Shown here one piece after another: positions 33,270 through 44,399 of a stretch of DNA of 64,000 bases (the stretch's first letter is position 1; every line of letters begins with the position of its first letter). The position numbers and the translations under genes are program-made. The notes below the pieces were generated by a model. The model was not told the origin of the DNA, did not search any database, and saw nothing but the letters and a program-made list of their open reading frames with translations. The stretch covers positions 9,594,001-9,658,000 of the forward strand of contig BSBM01000076.1 of NCBI GenBank assembly GCA_027924585.1. Direction: 5' to 3'. This DNA comes from Larix kaempferi (taxonomy: Eukaryota > Streptophyta > Pinopsida > Pinales > Pinaceae).

Positions 33270-34277
33270 AGCTCTCACAAAGTTTTGCTTCCGTTGGTGA
33301 TCTAGATCTTGAATTGATGTTGGAAAGACCGGATGATTTTCTAGTTTTGGTATTTCAATGCATTTTTGGGCTGTGAGAGGTGTTTTATTGTGTTCAAAGT
33401 GCCATTTCCAGTTGGAAATGTTTTTCGTTTCATTGAAAAAGGTTTTTGTTTTCCCAAGATACAACCATTTTACCAGACCTAGAGGTATATTGTTTATAGC
33501 TATGCATTTTAATTTTTTTCCTCCTATTCTTTCATATTTATGCTTCATTTTTATTTATTTGATCTACTACCTTTTTAATTTGTGGGCTCTTTATCGTGTG
33601 CTTTGTGTGAACTCGACAAATTAGAAACAAAGTGGAAAGGGTTTTCTTTGTTGCATATGCTCTTTGGTGTGCGCTTTGTGCGAACTCGGTAAACCAAAAA
33701 TAGTGAGAAACCTTGCATTTTCGAGAAGGCTAACCAACAACTAACCCCAAATTTAAACATTTTAAGATTTAGAACTTTGTTTTTTGTTTTTAGCTGGTTG
33801 TTTAAAGTGTCTTGCAAGCAAAAATGCACGGTTTTTTGGGTAGGCTAACAACAACAACAACCACCCCATTCTCCATAATATTACTAAATATTTTGTTTAG
33901 CTCACTTGGTTAAAAGTTACTTTAAAAAGTAAGAGGTGTTAGGTTCAAGTCCTTTTTGTTACTTTTTGTAAAAGTTCATGTAACTTTAAGTTACAAAGTA
34001 ACCATATTGTAAAAAGTGCTTCCCACTTATTTTAGAAAAGTGGGTCACTTCTTTTGAAGCAACTTATTTGGAAAAGTTAGTCAAGGGGATTCTTTACTAC
34101 GTTTTTTTTGTCTCCACCACATGGATCAACCTTTTCCTGCCACGTGGTCCCTTGGTTCCATTTTATGCCTTTCTTAAAAAGGGCATTGCTTCCACTTCTA
34201 GAGTCCGTTTTCAGTGTTGTTTTTTTTAAACCACCCGTTTTTCTAAGATATTTGCATCCAGACCATTATTTTATGTT
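33270..34277 (+). other. Copia-C leader region
   Basis: Non-coding, T-rich. It holds an imperfect doubling around TTTGTG(T/C)GAACTCG (33600 and 33680), a run of AAC triplets near 33850, and a tRNA-like box pair at 33898-33952 described separately. Confidence 0.5.
33891..33965 (+). ncRNA. tRNA-like A and B boxes, possible SINE head or tRNA relic
   Basis: TAGCTCACTTGG at 33898 resembles the RNA polymerase III A box and GGTTCAAGTCC at 33942 the B box. The spacing between their starts is 44 bases, the spacing found in a real tRNA gene. The acceptor ends (TTTTGTT and TGTTACT) do not pair well, so it is not a functional tRNA. It could be the head of a tRNA-derived SINE or a decayed tRNA gene. No SINE tail or target duplication was established. 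Confidence 0.4.
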
Positions 34278-35215
34278 TTGAATCCTGCATATTCTAGTAT
34301 GGTTTACCCATGTGATAGTTTGCTTATCAGCTCCAATAACTTCTCATGGAAATCCCATATGGAGGATGTCCTGCGAAGTAGGGGATTTTACCGGATTACC
34401 TCAAGGAAAGAAACTGAACCTGATGATGATGATGGTGATGATAAAGTAAACTGGGAAAATAAATGTGATGAGGCTCATGGATTAACTGGAATGTCCATTT
34501 CTAATGACTTACAATTCCACCTTCAAGGAATTGATGATCCATAAACAACTTGAGAAATTTTGGAAACTGTGTTTGATAAACACATTGAAATTCGTGGTCA
34601 TCAACTTGAAAATGAGTTGATTACCTTAAATCCAGGTGATTTCTCTTGCATACAAGACTATTTGTGTATGTACAAGAACCTTAGACTCATTACTTGATGA
34701 ATGAAGTATAAAAAAGACAAACGAGCAATGTATTTTCATATTCTTTCCAAGCTTGGACCTACCTATGATGTCTTTGTATCTGCCTTTTACTCCATGAAAG
34801 AATCGTTGAGTCTGCTTCAATATAAAAATCCCACTCTTGAATCTTTTTGTGATTCCCCGATTAAAGAGAAAGAAAAGCTCATACATCTTGGAGTAATAAT
34901 CAATGTTGATAGATCTAGCAAAGCCTCAGTGGCACAACAAAAAGAGAATTCCAAGCATCCCAAGAAGCATCATCATCGCAATAATAAGCAAAACAAGGGT
35001 TCCAAACCATCTTAGCCAGCTCATCCTTCCAAAAATGACAAAGGAACCAAATCAAAAGTTTAGAAGATTGAGCGTCATTGCAAATTTTGCGAGAACAATA
35101 ATCAGGATGAATCTAAATGTTTCAAGAAGATGGCAGTGTTAGAAGCAACAATGAAGAAGCACAACATCCACCTTGACTCATCCAGAATCTACATCTCAAG
35201 GACATGCACTTTGTG
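34278..35215 (+). pseudogene. Copia-C gag with damaged zinc knuckle
   Basis: The frame from ATG 34278 reads as a Copia gag: NNFSWKSHMEDVLRSRGFYR, an acidic loop, then after a stop at 34542 the UBN2-like part (CIQDYLCMYKNLR, HILSKLGPTYDVFVSAF, LESFCDSPIKEKEKLIHLG), a His/Asn/Lys-rich basic stretch near 34960, and near 35075-35115 a knuckle C-X2-C-X9-C where the expected His is Gln. Two or three stops and a frame change occur. The RNA-binding knuckle would be impaired. Confidence 0.8.
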
Positions 35216-35239
35216 CTTCTAGTTTTCCTTTAATGCATC

Positions 35240-36470
35240 TTTTTGTTCTTCTTCTTCGAATGAGTGGCTCATTGATTTGGAGCATCTTATCATATGGCTA
35301 AAGATAAAACCATATTTTCTACTATGAATGAATGTAACACCAAACAAATATTTGTTGGTGATGACAGCTCTCTTAGTGTTGTAGGATCTGGAACAGTTCA
35401 AGTAGAATATGGTCGGTTTAATGATGTACTATGTTTTCCAAGAATTTCTTGCAATTTGTTGTCAATGTATCAAATAACTCATTTTGGAGATGGTAAAACT
35501 GTAATGTTTACACCTCACCAAGGTTTAATCAAGGATTTTAAAGATCTTAAGCATGTCCTTAAGTATGTCCTAGCCACTTGAATTGTTAATGATATTATCG
35601 GGTTGTACAATTTTAACAACTTTGGATTATCACCTTTTTCCTTAGTTTTTGTTGCTCATAGTGATGACTTAAGCAAACTTTGGCATGAGTGATTTGGTCA
35701 CTTAAATTATCACTCATTGCAATAACTCTGTAAAAAAAATATGGTGACAGGTCTTCCGATGGTATCTTATAGTGATGGTGTTTGTTCCTGTTGTGTGCTC
35801 GAAAAACATCATTGGGACAATTTTGACAAACGTGCCTCTTGGCACGCCTTGGCCCCCTTGGAGCTTGTGCATAGTGATTTTTGTTGTCCTCTTCCATCTT
35901 TGCTTCATTTTCTCGTTTTAAATATTTCTCAACTTTCATTGATGATTATTCTAGAAACACTTGGGTTTATTTCCTAAAACTTAAGAGCGAAGTATTTAAC
36001 ATGTTCTTGGCCTACAAGGTTCTTGTTGAAAAACAATATGGTCATCAAATTCTTAAGTTAAGATTTGATAATGCAGGAGAATATGTTAACAAGAAGTTGA
36101 CTACTTTTTGCATTGAACAAAGAATACAACGACAACACATTGTTCCATATACACCACAACAAAATGGTGTAGTTGAGTGGAAGAACTACACTTTAAAATA
36201 AATGGCTAATTGTATCCTCCAAGCTAAGGGACCAAGTCTTCAATTTTGGGTTGAAGCCATAAATTGTGGAAATTACATAGCTAATCGCACCCTCACTAAA
36301 TATTTACAAGGCATCACACCATAAGAAGCATGTGGTAAAATGAAACCAGATGTAAGTCACTTCCATGTGTTTGGCAGTGAAGCATGGGTTGTTATTCTTG
36401 ATAAAAAATGAAAGCATTTAAGTCTAAAAGTGAAAAGTGCATTTTTTTGGATATTATAAAGATGGAAAAG
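35240..36470 (+). pseudogene. Copia-C protease and integrase
   Basis: Protease: EWLID, then one base is missing exactly in the active-site triplet (35274-35283), followed by YHMAKDKTIFS, FVGDDSSLSVVGSGTVQVEY, NLLSMYQITHFG. Integrase: the HHCC segment LWHE, FGHLNYHSLQ, CSCC near 35670-35800; LELVHSDF; FIDDYSRNTWVYFLK; LRFDNAGEY (usual RSDNGGEY); TPQQNGVVEWKN (usual ERKN) near 36150-36190. The three catalytic acids are readable, but frameshifts near 35280 and 35900 and stops near 35580, 35690 and 36200 break the chain. Confidence 0.88.
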
Positions 36471-36739
36471 GCCATAGACTTCTTCAACCACATTCTCATG
36501 ATATAATTATTAGAATATATGTCAAATTTGATGAAAATATCTTGGTCTACGATCCTAATTCGACATTTGTGCCATCTATGGCCTAGGCGCTTGTGTCATC
36601 TTCTACTTCCAACTTCCTTGACAACATTCCTACTCCGGTTTCTAGTGATGACAATGAGGATTAAAATCCACCTCTGCATGTTCATTTTCCTCCAATTGCA
36701 CTAGTACAACCGCTTCCTTCATGGGCTTGTTCAACATGT

Positions 36740-38273
36740 GAAGCGGTTGGTGATGTTGTCAATTATCCCAGAGATCAACGTCAAACACGTTCTCAGTTTT
36801 CAAGTTTCAAAGAATCATGATCCAAAGACATTTGCAGAAGCTTCAACGAATCCAGATTGGGATGCATCCATGGATGAAAAATATCATTCCTTAATGATGA
36901 ATGATACTTGGGGTCTTGTACCTCTTTCAAAAGGAAAAAACTTGGTACATGGAAATTGGTCTACAGAACTAAATATGCATAAGATGGAAGTGTTGAATTA
37001 TTGAATGCAAGGTTAGTTTCCAAAGGATTTTCCTAAGTTGAAGGAATTGACTACAATGAAACCTTTTCCCCTTTCGTCAAAATGAACTCCATTTGCCTTG
37101 TTATTCCCCTTGCAACCTTAAATAAATGGGTTGTCCATCAAATGGATGTTAAGTCTTCCTTCTTGTATGAGGAATTGCAGGAATAAATTTACATGGAACA
37201 ACGTCTTGGCTATATTCAAAATGACTCCAGTCTTGTCTATCTCCTTAAGAAATCCTTATATGGCCTTAAGAAAGATCTTCAGTCCTGGTATTCCAAAATG
37301 GATAGCTTTCTCCTTGACACTAGTTTTTCTATATGCCATTCTGACCCCAATGTCTATACCAAGAAAGTAGGAAACCATCTCATCATCCTTGTCATTTATG
37401 TTGAAGACCTTATTCTTACTAGTAGTGGCCATAAACTTTTAACCCATGTGAAATCCAGTCTTAAGCAGAAATTTGAAATGACCGACTTAGGACATTAGCA
37501 TTATTTTTTTGGCCTCCAAGTCTTGCAAACCAATGAAGGAATCTTTCTTTCTCAGTCTAAATTTCATTTTCACTTCACCTGAAGTAGATTCCACCTTGTA
37601 TTGTCATCTTATTGGTAGTCTCTTATACTTGACTAATACCCATCGTAATCTTTCCTTTTCCATTAGTATTGTTTCCCTCTATATGCAAACACTCCATGAA
37701 ATCCATTGAAAAGCAGCAAAAAGGATACTTCGATATATTCAGGATATAGTTTAGTTTGGGATTCATTGTAGTTCAAGGGGGGATGCTTTGTTGGTTGGTT
37801 TCACTGATTTAGTTTGGGGTGGTGATCCTGATGATTAGAAGTCTACTGTAGGATATGTTTTCAATCTTGGTTTTGGTATTACCACTTGGACTTGTAATAG
37901 ACAACAAGCTCTTTCTCTTTCTTCAGTCGAAGCGGAGTATTGAGTCGTAGTTAAGGCCAGTCAGGAAGCTTTGTGGCTTCAACAAATCCTTTCAGAGTTT
38001 GCATTTGAGCAGTGGCATCCGACTACCCTTTGGTGCGACAATCAAAGTTCCATCGAGCTCGCCAAATATCGAGTTCAACATCAGTGTAGCAAACACATTG
38101 AGCTACATATGCACTTCATTCGAAAGCTTGTTCATGATCACATTCTCGAAATGCTCTTTTTCCCTACAAATGATCAATTTGCAAACATGTTCACAAAGTC
38201 TCTTATAAAAGCGAAGTTTTCTAAACTTCGATCTATGTTAGGAGTTCAAGAATTCTCCATTAATGGGCGATAA
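36740..38273 (+). pseudogene. Copia-C reverse transcriptase and RNase H
   Basis: RT starts near 36800 (PKTFAEASTNPDWDASMDEK, NDTWGLVPL). The motif A region WVVHQMDVKSSFLY lies near 37125, KKSLYGLKKDLQSWY near 37245, and motif C is YVED rather than YVDD at 37397-37408, a change in a catalytic Asp. DLG and FFGLQ follow, with a frame change near 37500. RNase H: SSVEAEY then a stop, LWCDNQSSIELAK, KHIELHMHFIRKLVHD, MFTKSL, ending at TAA 38271-38273. Stops and at least three frame changes show it is dead. Confidence 0.9.
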
Positions 38274-38346
38274 GTTCTAATGCCTCCTACCTTCTCCTAT
38301 AAGTGCCACTTTTGTAAATCCTTCAATCCTATCCCAAGTTGTTCTT

Positions 38347-38356
38347 AAGGGGGGGA
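38347..38356 (+). other. Polypurine tract of Copia-C
   Basis: AAGGGGGGGA-type run directly before the 3' LTR. Confidence 0.85.
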
Positions 38357-38804
38357 TGTTAGGATATTTAGACACTTAGGTTTTAGTTAAGATCAACTTG
38401 TTCTAATATATCCATTAGGTAAAGTGTGTTTCTTTAGTATGCATTAGTATGCATTTGTATATATGTAATCTGACGGTCACGATATGTTCTTGACGTAGAG
38501 TAATCCGATGGTTCAACTTCTCCTCGATCTTAATGTCCATTGATTCATGGCTTAGCACTTGATTGGTCCATGATATCTATTTAAAGAGCATGGACGGTCA
38601 TTTGCTAGTTGATTGATTATGAGAAGCTCATTTGTAATATTATTTTCTTTGCATAATAATATTGCCTCAAGTAGCTATTTGGCTGTGGTCATGTAGTGTT
38701 TCCCTCTCAAAGCTTTAAACCACATAAAAATATCGATGTGTCAATTTGTGTGAGCAACTGCTCAAGGTGTTCGATCTTTTGGAAGTGTCATGTGATAGTC
38801 AATA
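38357..38804 (+). repeat. 3' LTR of Copia-C
   Basis: Starts TGTTAGGATATTTAGACAC; contains TATTTAAAG near 38577 as a possible TATA box; holds the uninterrupted LINE-B target site near 38660. It has a small internal doubling of GTATGCATTA absent from the 5' LTR. The right end is placed by the GTTGC duplication. Confidence 0.88.
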
Positions 38805-38809
38805 GTTGC
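38805..38809. repeat. Right target duplication of Copia-C
   Basis: GTTGC, partner of 25858-25862. Confidence 0.85.
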
Positions 38810-40340
38810 ATCTAATTATGGACAATGGTAGTCAAAAGAACTTTGTCTTTGAAGACATTGTGAAGAAATTGAGTCTTGTTACTACACATCTGCAACCTTA
38901 TAACATCGGTTGGATGAAGGATGGATAAGAACTTAGGATCACCAAATAGTGCAAAATTGCCCACTTCATCAAGGATTTTTGGGATGAGGTTCTTTGTGAT
39001 ACAGTGCCACTCTTAGAAGCTAATGTATTCTTTAGGACACCCTACTTACGGGACAGACATGGAATGTATCACTCCGGACCACAGAAAGTAATTGTCAAAA
39101 TCTAGAATCAGTGCTATCGCATTCTTAAATGTCGACAGTCAAAATGGTTTCAACAAAACAAGCCAAAAATCCGATGAACCATGCTTAGAAATTCATGTTG
39201 TTAGTGATAAAATTTTAGCATTCCAAGAGGATCACAACAACCAATTGACTTTCCATCAACCACGATTCTTGACGGTAGCAACAAGTAGATAGAGTACTTG
39301 AAGAATATAAAGATGTGTTCAAAGATATAGTTGGAGTACCACTACATTGATTTTGTTCCAAGTTCTTCATTACCCAATGCATCTGTTTACACAAGGTCTG
39401 TTTTAGAGAATGAAGAAATCTGCAGACAAATTCAAGACTTGATCGACAAAGGGCATATTCAGCCCATCTCCTCTCCTTATGGAAGTCTAGTAGTCCTATT
39501 CCCTAAGAAAAAAGGGACATGGAACATGTGCATTGACTAAAGGGATCTCAATAATATTTTAGGAAAGAATCGATATCCTCTTCCTAGAATAGACGATTTG
39601 CTTGATTATTTGAAAGATGCTAAATTATTTACTAATATCGACCATAAGTTAGGATATCATAAATTCACATAGATCCCTCAGATGTATGGAATACCGCTTT
39701 GAAAACTAGGGAAGGTCTATTTGAACAATTAGTAATGCCTTTTGGTTTAACTAACACACTTGAAACTTTTATGAGATATATGAATGACTTTCATAGACCT
39801 TTTGTAGGAAAAATTTTCATTATCTATCTAGATGACATCCTGATTTTCACTAAATCGTAGGATGAGAATTTGTAGTAGCTTCAACAAGTGCTTAACACTC
39901 TGAGGTAGAACAAACTTTGTTTGAACTTGGAGAAGTGCTCTTTTGCAATGAAGAGTATCAAATATTTGGGCTATGTGATCAAATCAACAGGAGTTTGAGT
40001 CGACCCGAAAAATATACAAGTCATTAGGGAATGGATTGCTCTAAGAAACATTCATGAACTAAGGAGTTCCTTGGTTTAGCTATTTCTATTGCAGATTTGT
40101 GTTGGGATTTAGGAACATAGCTCGGTCAATGAATGAGTTGACTAAAAAAGGTGGAAAGACAATTTTCAAATGGACCACAACACAACAACAAAATTTTGAA
40201 CAAATCAATAACAAGCTTTGTACAACTCCAGTGCTCGTGCTACATGGTTTGCATCAACCATTTGAAATCGAGATTGATGCAACCTACTATGTTATGGGCA
40301 TTGTGATCACTCAATTTGTATAAAAGGTAGAGCAGTACTC
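38805..40340 (+). pseudogene. Gypsy-A protease, reverse transcriptase and start of RNase H
   Basis: Protease: MDNGSQKNFVFEDIVKKLSL (usual D-S/T-G) then QPYNIGW. RT: ICRQIQDLIDKGHIQPISSP, FPKKKGTWNMCID-stop-RDLN, MPFGLTN, and the catalytic IYLDDILIF with YLDD at 39825-39836, then LNLEKCSF and IKYLGYVI. RNase H begins FKWTTTQQQNFEQI, PFEIEIDATYYVMGIV with the first catalytic Asp present. The frame fades after ITQF near 40320. Many stops (39538, 39670, 39860, 39998 and others). It belongs to the same Ty3 clade as Gypsy-B by shared strings. Confidence 0.85.
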
Positions 40341-40389
40341 CAAAATAATCCAAGATAGTGAAAATCATGTACCACAACATGAATCCATG

Positions 40390-40990
40390 GTCTAGATGGA
40401 TATCAGTGGCCACCCACCTATTCCACTGGCTCAAAACAATTTTTCTAATTTGGTAGTTTTCTTATGGTTTTTCGGGTCCTAAACTTCTGAGGTTGTGGAG
40501 GCCCTAAAGGAATTTTTTTGGTGATGACACAGCCTAGACATAGACAAAGGTAGGCCTGTACAGTGAAATGAATAGTTCTCGGCTAGACCTTTCCAACGGG
40601 CTTCCAAGCGCCCTAAAAGGAGATTGTATATAAAAGTTATGCCCTTGGGAAGTTGGTGTATCAACTAACCACCTTGAGGCATGTGAACCCTTTGACGCTT
40701 CATCTCCTAGGGTTAGGTTTTTGGATGTTTTGGTTTTTTTCCTTCATGCTTAAGATAAAAAGGGCCTTTGGTCTCCTTTTGTAATCAGCGTGTCATGAAT
40801 GAGCCTAACTGCCACATCTCTTCTCAGAGATAAAGCTACCAACATTCTAACTGCTTTTATTTTACAATTTGTTTTATTTCATTTAGTTAATAGAATTTGA
40901 GTTTACTGTATCATTGTGTTTCCTGCAATATATCTATGTATGTGGTTCTATATATGTTCTTTCATTTCGTTCTCACCTAAATTCACATCA
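40390..40990 (+). repeat. Probable 5' LTR of Gypsy-B
   Basis: Non-coding DNA with a good TATA box (TATATAAAAG, 40626-40635) ending ACATCA next to a primer-like site. There is no partner LTR in the window, so the left end is approximate. Confidence 0.55.
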
Positions 40991-40991
40991 A

Positions 40992-41004
40992 TTGTATCTG
41001 AGCA
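40992..41004 (+). other. Degenerate primer-binding site of Gypsy-B
   Basis: TTGTATCTGAGCA, two changes from the initiator-Met complement TGGTATCAGAGCA. Confidence 0.65.
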
Positions 41005-41029
41005 ATTTGCTCTTTTGTTATTTCTCCAT

Positions 41030-42235
41030 TCATGTCCCCGATGAGGTCGGGATATAAACAACTGGGTCTTGAACTAGTTGAGCTTGAGAAAGACCACCCT
41101 CGATGGTCAAAACCCCCTCCCATGGTTGAGGAAAAGAGAGATGACAGAGTAAGATATCCTATTAAGCTGTTGCTCGAGGAAGCCCTCGTGCGATAGAGGA
41201 ACGAGATGATGGACAATTTTGCCCAAATCCTTCGATGGATGCCGACAACAACGAAGGGATCATTGAGCATTCATTTCGGAGGAGCCACACCCTTCAAGGT
41301 ACAAGGTAACTTTGATATCCCTTTATTTGAAGGTCAGATAGATGTCAATGCCCTAGATAAATGGAGTCTGCTAGAGGGATGTTTTGTTGTCCATAGTTTC
41401 TCCAATATAGAAAATATTTCCTTAGCACTCCTTACCGTGCCCCATGTGAAAGATTGGTGGGACACTTATTGTGAGAAAAATGCCATAGATGGGATTGCTT
41501 TTGAGGGCGAACCAACTTGGACATATTTTTTGGAATCCCTCAAGGAGCAATACTACCCCATTGGAAACTATGATGACTAGTACACAAAATGGACAAATCT
41601 ATGGTAGGAGAAGGACCAATGGTGTCGGAGTACACTACAACTTCCATACCTTACATGCAAAGCTTGGTACTAGATACTTTGAGTGGTACCTAGTTGTAAA
41701 ATATTGCAGTGGCCTGCATAGTTACATTTGAGCTGAAATGGAATTGCTGGATGTCTTGACAATGGGAACTGATTATTGATATGCTGTAAAGATCGACCAA
41801 AAATTTAAGCAAATGAACAAGCTAGATTTTGGGCTTGGGAATTCGCCACCGAAGCAAGGCAAGGGTAACCTTGGCTCGTAGCACAGAGGACCGAGTAAGG
41901 ACAACCAGCCCCAGGACGACCAGTCCAAGCCACACATAAAGAAAGGTGACGAGAAGACAAAGAAGGACATCGTCAAAATGGTGCTAGTTCCATAAGAGCC
42001 CTTGGCACAACACTAATGAATGTCGCTCAAAGCATCCATTAATGGCTGAAATCAAAGCTTCGGAGTTAGATCCTGACTCCGACTTTGATTCAGAACCCAT
42101 CGATGCAGTCGCATATAGGGGGAAGCAGATCATTAATGTAGAACCTAATGTTACATCACTACCACAAAGATCTAGCTCGATGATCAAGAGGAGCCAGAGG
42201 AAGGTAAGCGCCCCTTCCACGCGTAGATGTGGGTA
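41030..42235 (+). pseudogene. Gypsy-B gag
   Basis: The open stretch at 41206-41580 gives a Ty3/Gypsy gag core: FKVQGNFDIPLFEGQIDVNA, LDKWSLLEGCFVVHSFS, ISLALLTVPHVKDWWDTYC, TWTYFLESLKEQYYPIGNYD. The first part (41030-41200) is a Glu/Arg/Pro-rich lead with one stop. After 41580 the frame is full of stops, with recognisable linker composition to 42235. Gag would build the particle; it is non-functional here. Confidence 0.8.
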
Positions 42236-43799
42236 AAGGGAACTCCACTACATTTCATTGTTGACAGTGGAATCCAAATGAACATGATTTCATAGAGTTC
42301 ATCAAATGGTTGAAGTTTCCAACAACACCACACATGCAACCCTACAACATTGGATGGCTCAAACAATTGGGAAATATGCGTCAGTCAACAATGCTTCCTA
42401 CCCTATAGATCAATCCCTTCAAAGATGAGGTAATGTGCGATTGCCCCACTTGAAGTTTGTGATGTTCTTTTAGGATAGCGATATATGTGGAAGCATCATG
42501 TTTTGTATAAATCTAAACCTCAGTGTCATTATTCCTTCGGGAAAACAACATTACAAGTCTCAAGATACCAGAGGTAGTTCTTGCTATTGCAATGTCTCTC
42601 ATCACAGCTAAGCAGTGCGGGAAGGTAATCTCCCAGACTGGGATATCTTCTTCATGATTTGCTTTGAAGGTGAATGAAAGATCTTAGTTACATCCATCGT
42701 ATTCACAGAGTGTCTCTCTATACAACAGAAGCAGGTGGATAAGATTGTGGAAGCACATAGTGACATCTTCACCACACATGTTGCGGTGCCATTACATTTC
42801 CAGGTCAACCACTCAATTGAATTGGTAATTGGGGTGCCTCTTTTTAATGGGTTGGTATACAGGCGTTCCCTCATGGAAAGTGAAGAAATCAAGCGACAAA
42901 TTCAAGAATTAGTCCAAAAGGGGCACATCCTACCAAGCTCCTCACCTTGTGGGAGCCCAATTGTGTTGGTTCAAGACAAAGATAGGACTTGTTGATTATT
43001 TATTGATTACAACATTTTAAACAAAAGCACAATCTGGAATCGGTATCCCATTCCCCAGCTTGATGACCTTCTCAAACAACTCAAGGGTGCCAAGTATTTT
43101 AGTAGGATTGATCTAAATTTCGGCTATCGTCAGGCACTGATTGAGCTGACCGATGTTTGGAAGATTGCCTTCAAATCTCTGGAAGGAATATTCGAGTGGT
43201 TAGTAATGCCTTTCGGTTTGACCAGTGCTCCAGCGAATTTCATGAGGATGATGGATGATATTTTTCGGTCATTTACCAATTCTTTTGTGGTCATATATCT
43301 AGATGACATCCTTATCTAGAGCAAAATGTGGGTAGAACATTTGTATCATATTCAACAGGTCCTCAGCAACCTATGACAACACAAGTTATACAAAAATCTA
43401 GAGAAGTGCTCATTTGGCCCGAGGAGAATTCAATATGTGGGAGACATCATGGATGACCATGGTGTGCCTGTGGATCTGGCCCAAATCCAAGCCATTTGCA
43501 GCTAGTCGACCTCGACAACTCTCACAGAGCTTCACAACGTCCTATGTCTTGGAAACTTCTATCGTAGATTTGTGATGAGATTCTCTCATATTGCTTGGCC
43601 CCTTAGCTAGGTGACCAAAAGTGGATCTAATGCCAAGTTTGTTTGAGCCAAGTCATAAGAACAAGAATTTGAGGAGATGAAGTAGTGCTTATGTTCGGCC
43701 CCCGTCCTTATCTTATCGGATCTGCAACAACCCTTTGAAATTGAGACAGATGCTCCGGACTATGCTATTGGTGCATTCCTCACTCAGCATGGCCATAAA
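42236..43799 (+). pseudogene. Gypsy-B protease, reverse transcriptase, start of RNase H
   Basis: Protease: HFIVDSGIQMNMIS near 42250-42292 with the D-S-G triplet intact, then YNIGWLKQ. RT from 42735: MESEEIKRQIQELVQKGHIL, GSPIVLV, WNRYPIPQLDDLL, KYFSRIDLNFGYRQ, MPFGLTSAPANFM, VVIYLDDIL (YLDD 43296-43307), NLEKCSFG. RNase H starts PFEIETDAPDYAIGAFLTQH and is cut at HGHK by the solo-LTR insertion, resuming VVYHNDMISNAVRKYPTYDK at 44400. Stops near 42993, 43318, 43375, 43505 and 43610. Confidence 0.88.
43795..43799. repeat. Left target duplication of the solo LTR
   Basis: ATAAA, repeated at 44395-44399; the RNase H frame reads through when one copy and the insert are removed. Confidence 0.75.
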
Positions 43800-44394
43800 T
43801 GTTAGAAAAACAGGATCGCAGAGCAATAACAATAAACAAAAATGCAAATATAATCACACATACACATTACAAGAGAGACACAGATATATCGTGGTTCACC
43901 CAACTTGGGCTACGTCCACACTGAATTTGCCAGTCATTATTATTACCGTCCAGCAAGTCGAAGGGATACTACCTGCAGCACAACCGATGCACTTCCTCTT
44001 CTCTGTTTTACAATCTCTCTCCAGATCTCAAAGATCTTTACAATGCATAAAACCTAATACATCAACCCTAGCCGTATTACAATGTCTTTCTTTTATATGA
44101 GAAATACAATGGGAAAATACCACGGGATACCCAAAACCATGGGCCCGCAAAACAGCCCCAAAAATTTTCTTCGGGGGTGTTGCCCCCGAACCCCCGCCGG
44201 GGGACCGCTGGCCCCCGGACCCCCCAGCAAGGGGAGATGGGCCCCCCTAGAACCCCGTGGGGGGGCGATGCCCCCCCACACCCCCCCGCTGGGGTGAGTG
44301 TACAATCCACCTACACATCATATAGAACTGGGGTACAAACACGGCTAATACAATATCATCTATGAGACTAGAAGATCTGGCTCCACAACCAAAA
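43800..44394 (-). mobile_element. Solo LTR with GC-rich core
   Basis: A 595-base insert starting TGTTAG and ending CAACCA plus AAA, without coding content. Minus orientation is favoured because a TATA box (CATATAAAAG) reads on that strand at 44092-44101. CGTGGTTCACCC...GGCTACGTCCAC near 43890 is a string I associate with plant LTR elements (from memory, not searched). The target duplication is 5 bp. Three extra A bases at the right end blur the boundary. Confidence 0.65.
44155..44300. repeat. GC-rich, self-complementary tract in the solo LTR
   Basis: About 145 bases dominated by runs of 4-8 C or G with alternating CCCCCG/CGGGGG blocks, giving several possible hairpins and G-quadruplex-forming runs on both strands. 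It lies upstream of the TATA box in the minus orientation. The Pro/Gly-rich open frames across it on both strands are composition artefacts. Confidence 0.75.
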
Positions 44395-44399
44395 ATAAA

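Larger units (their letters stand above)
25863..38804 (+). mobile_element. Copia-C: Ty1/Copia element inside Gypsy-A, carrying LINE-B
   Basis: LTRs start TGTTAGGATATTTAGACAC at 25863 and 38357; the 5' LTR is split by LINE-B (26166-33112) and resumes at 33113. Internal region 33270-38356 encodes gag, protease, integrase, RT and RNase H in Copia order and ends in a purine tract. A 5-bp duplication GTTGC flanks the element. All coding domains carry stops or frameshifts, and several catalytic residues are changed. Confidence 0.92.
23860..40340 (+). mobile_element. Gypsy-A: Ty3/Gypsy element split by nested insertions
   Basis: A primer site at 24677, a gag frame to 25862, and protease/RT/RNase H from 38805 onward form one Ty3/Gypsy element once the 12.9-kb Copia-C insertion (25863-38804) is set aside; the protein frame resumes across the gap in the same phase. 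The element stops within RNase H near 40330, where the 5' LTR region of Gypsy-B begins. No integrase or 3' LTR was found. The left LTR start is uncertain. Many stops: inactive. Confidence 0.75.

Noticed and set aside
44077-44365. Pro/Gly-rich proteins in several frames across the solo LTR
   Set aside because: Frames are open on both strands at once because the DNA is nearly pure G and C runs; this is composition, not coding.
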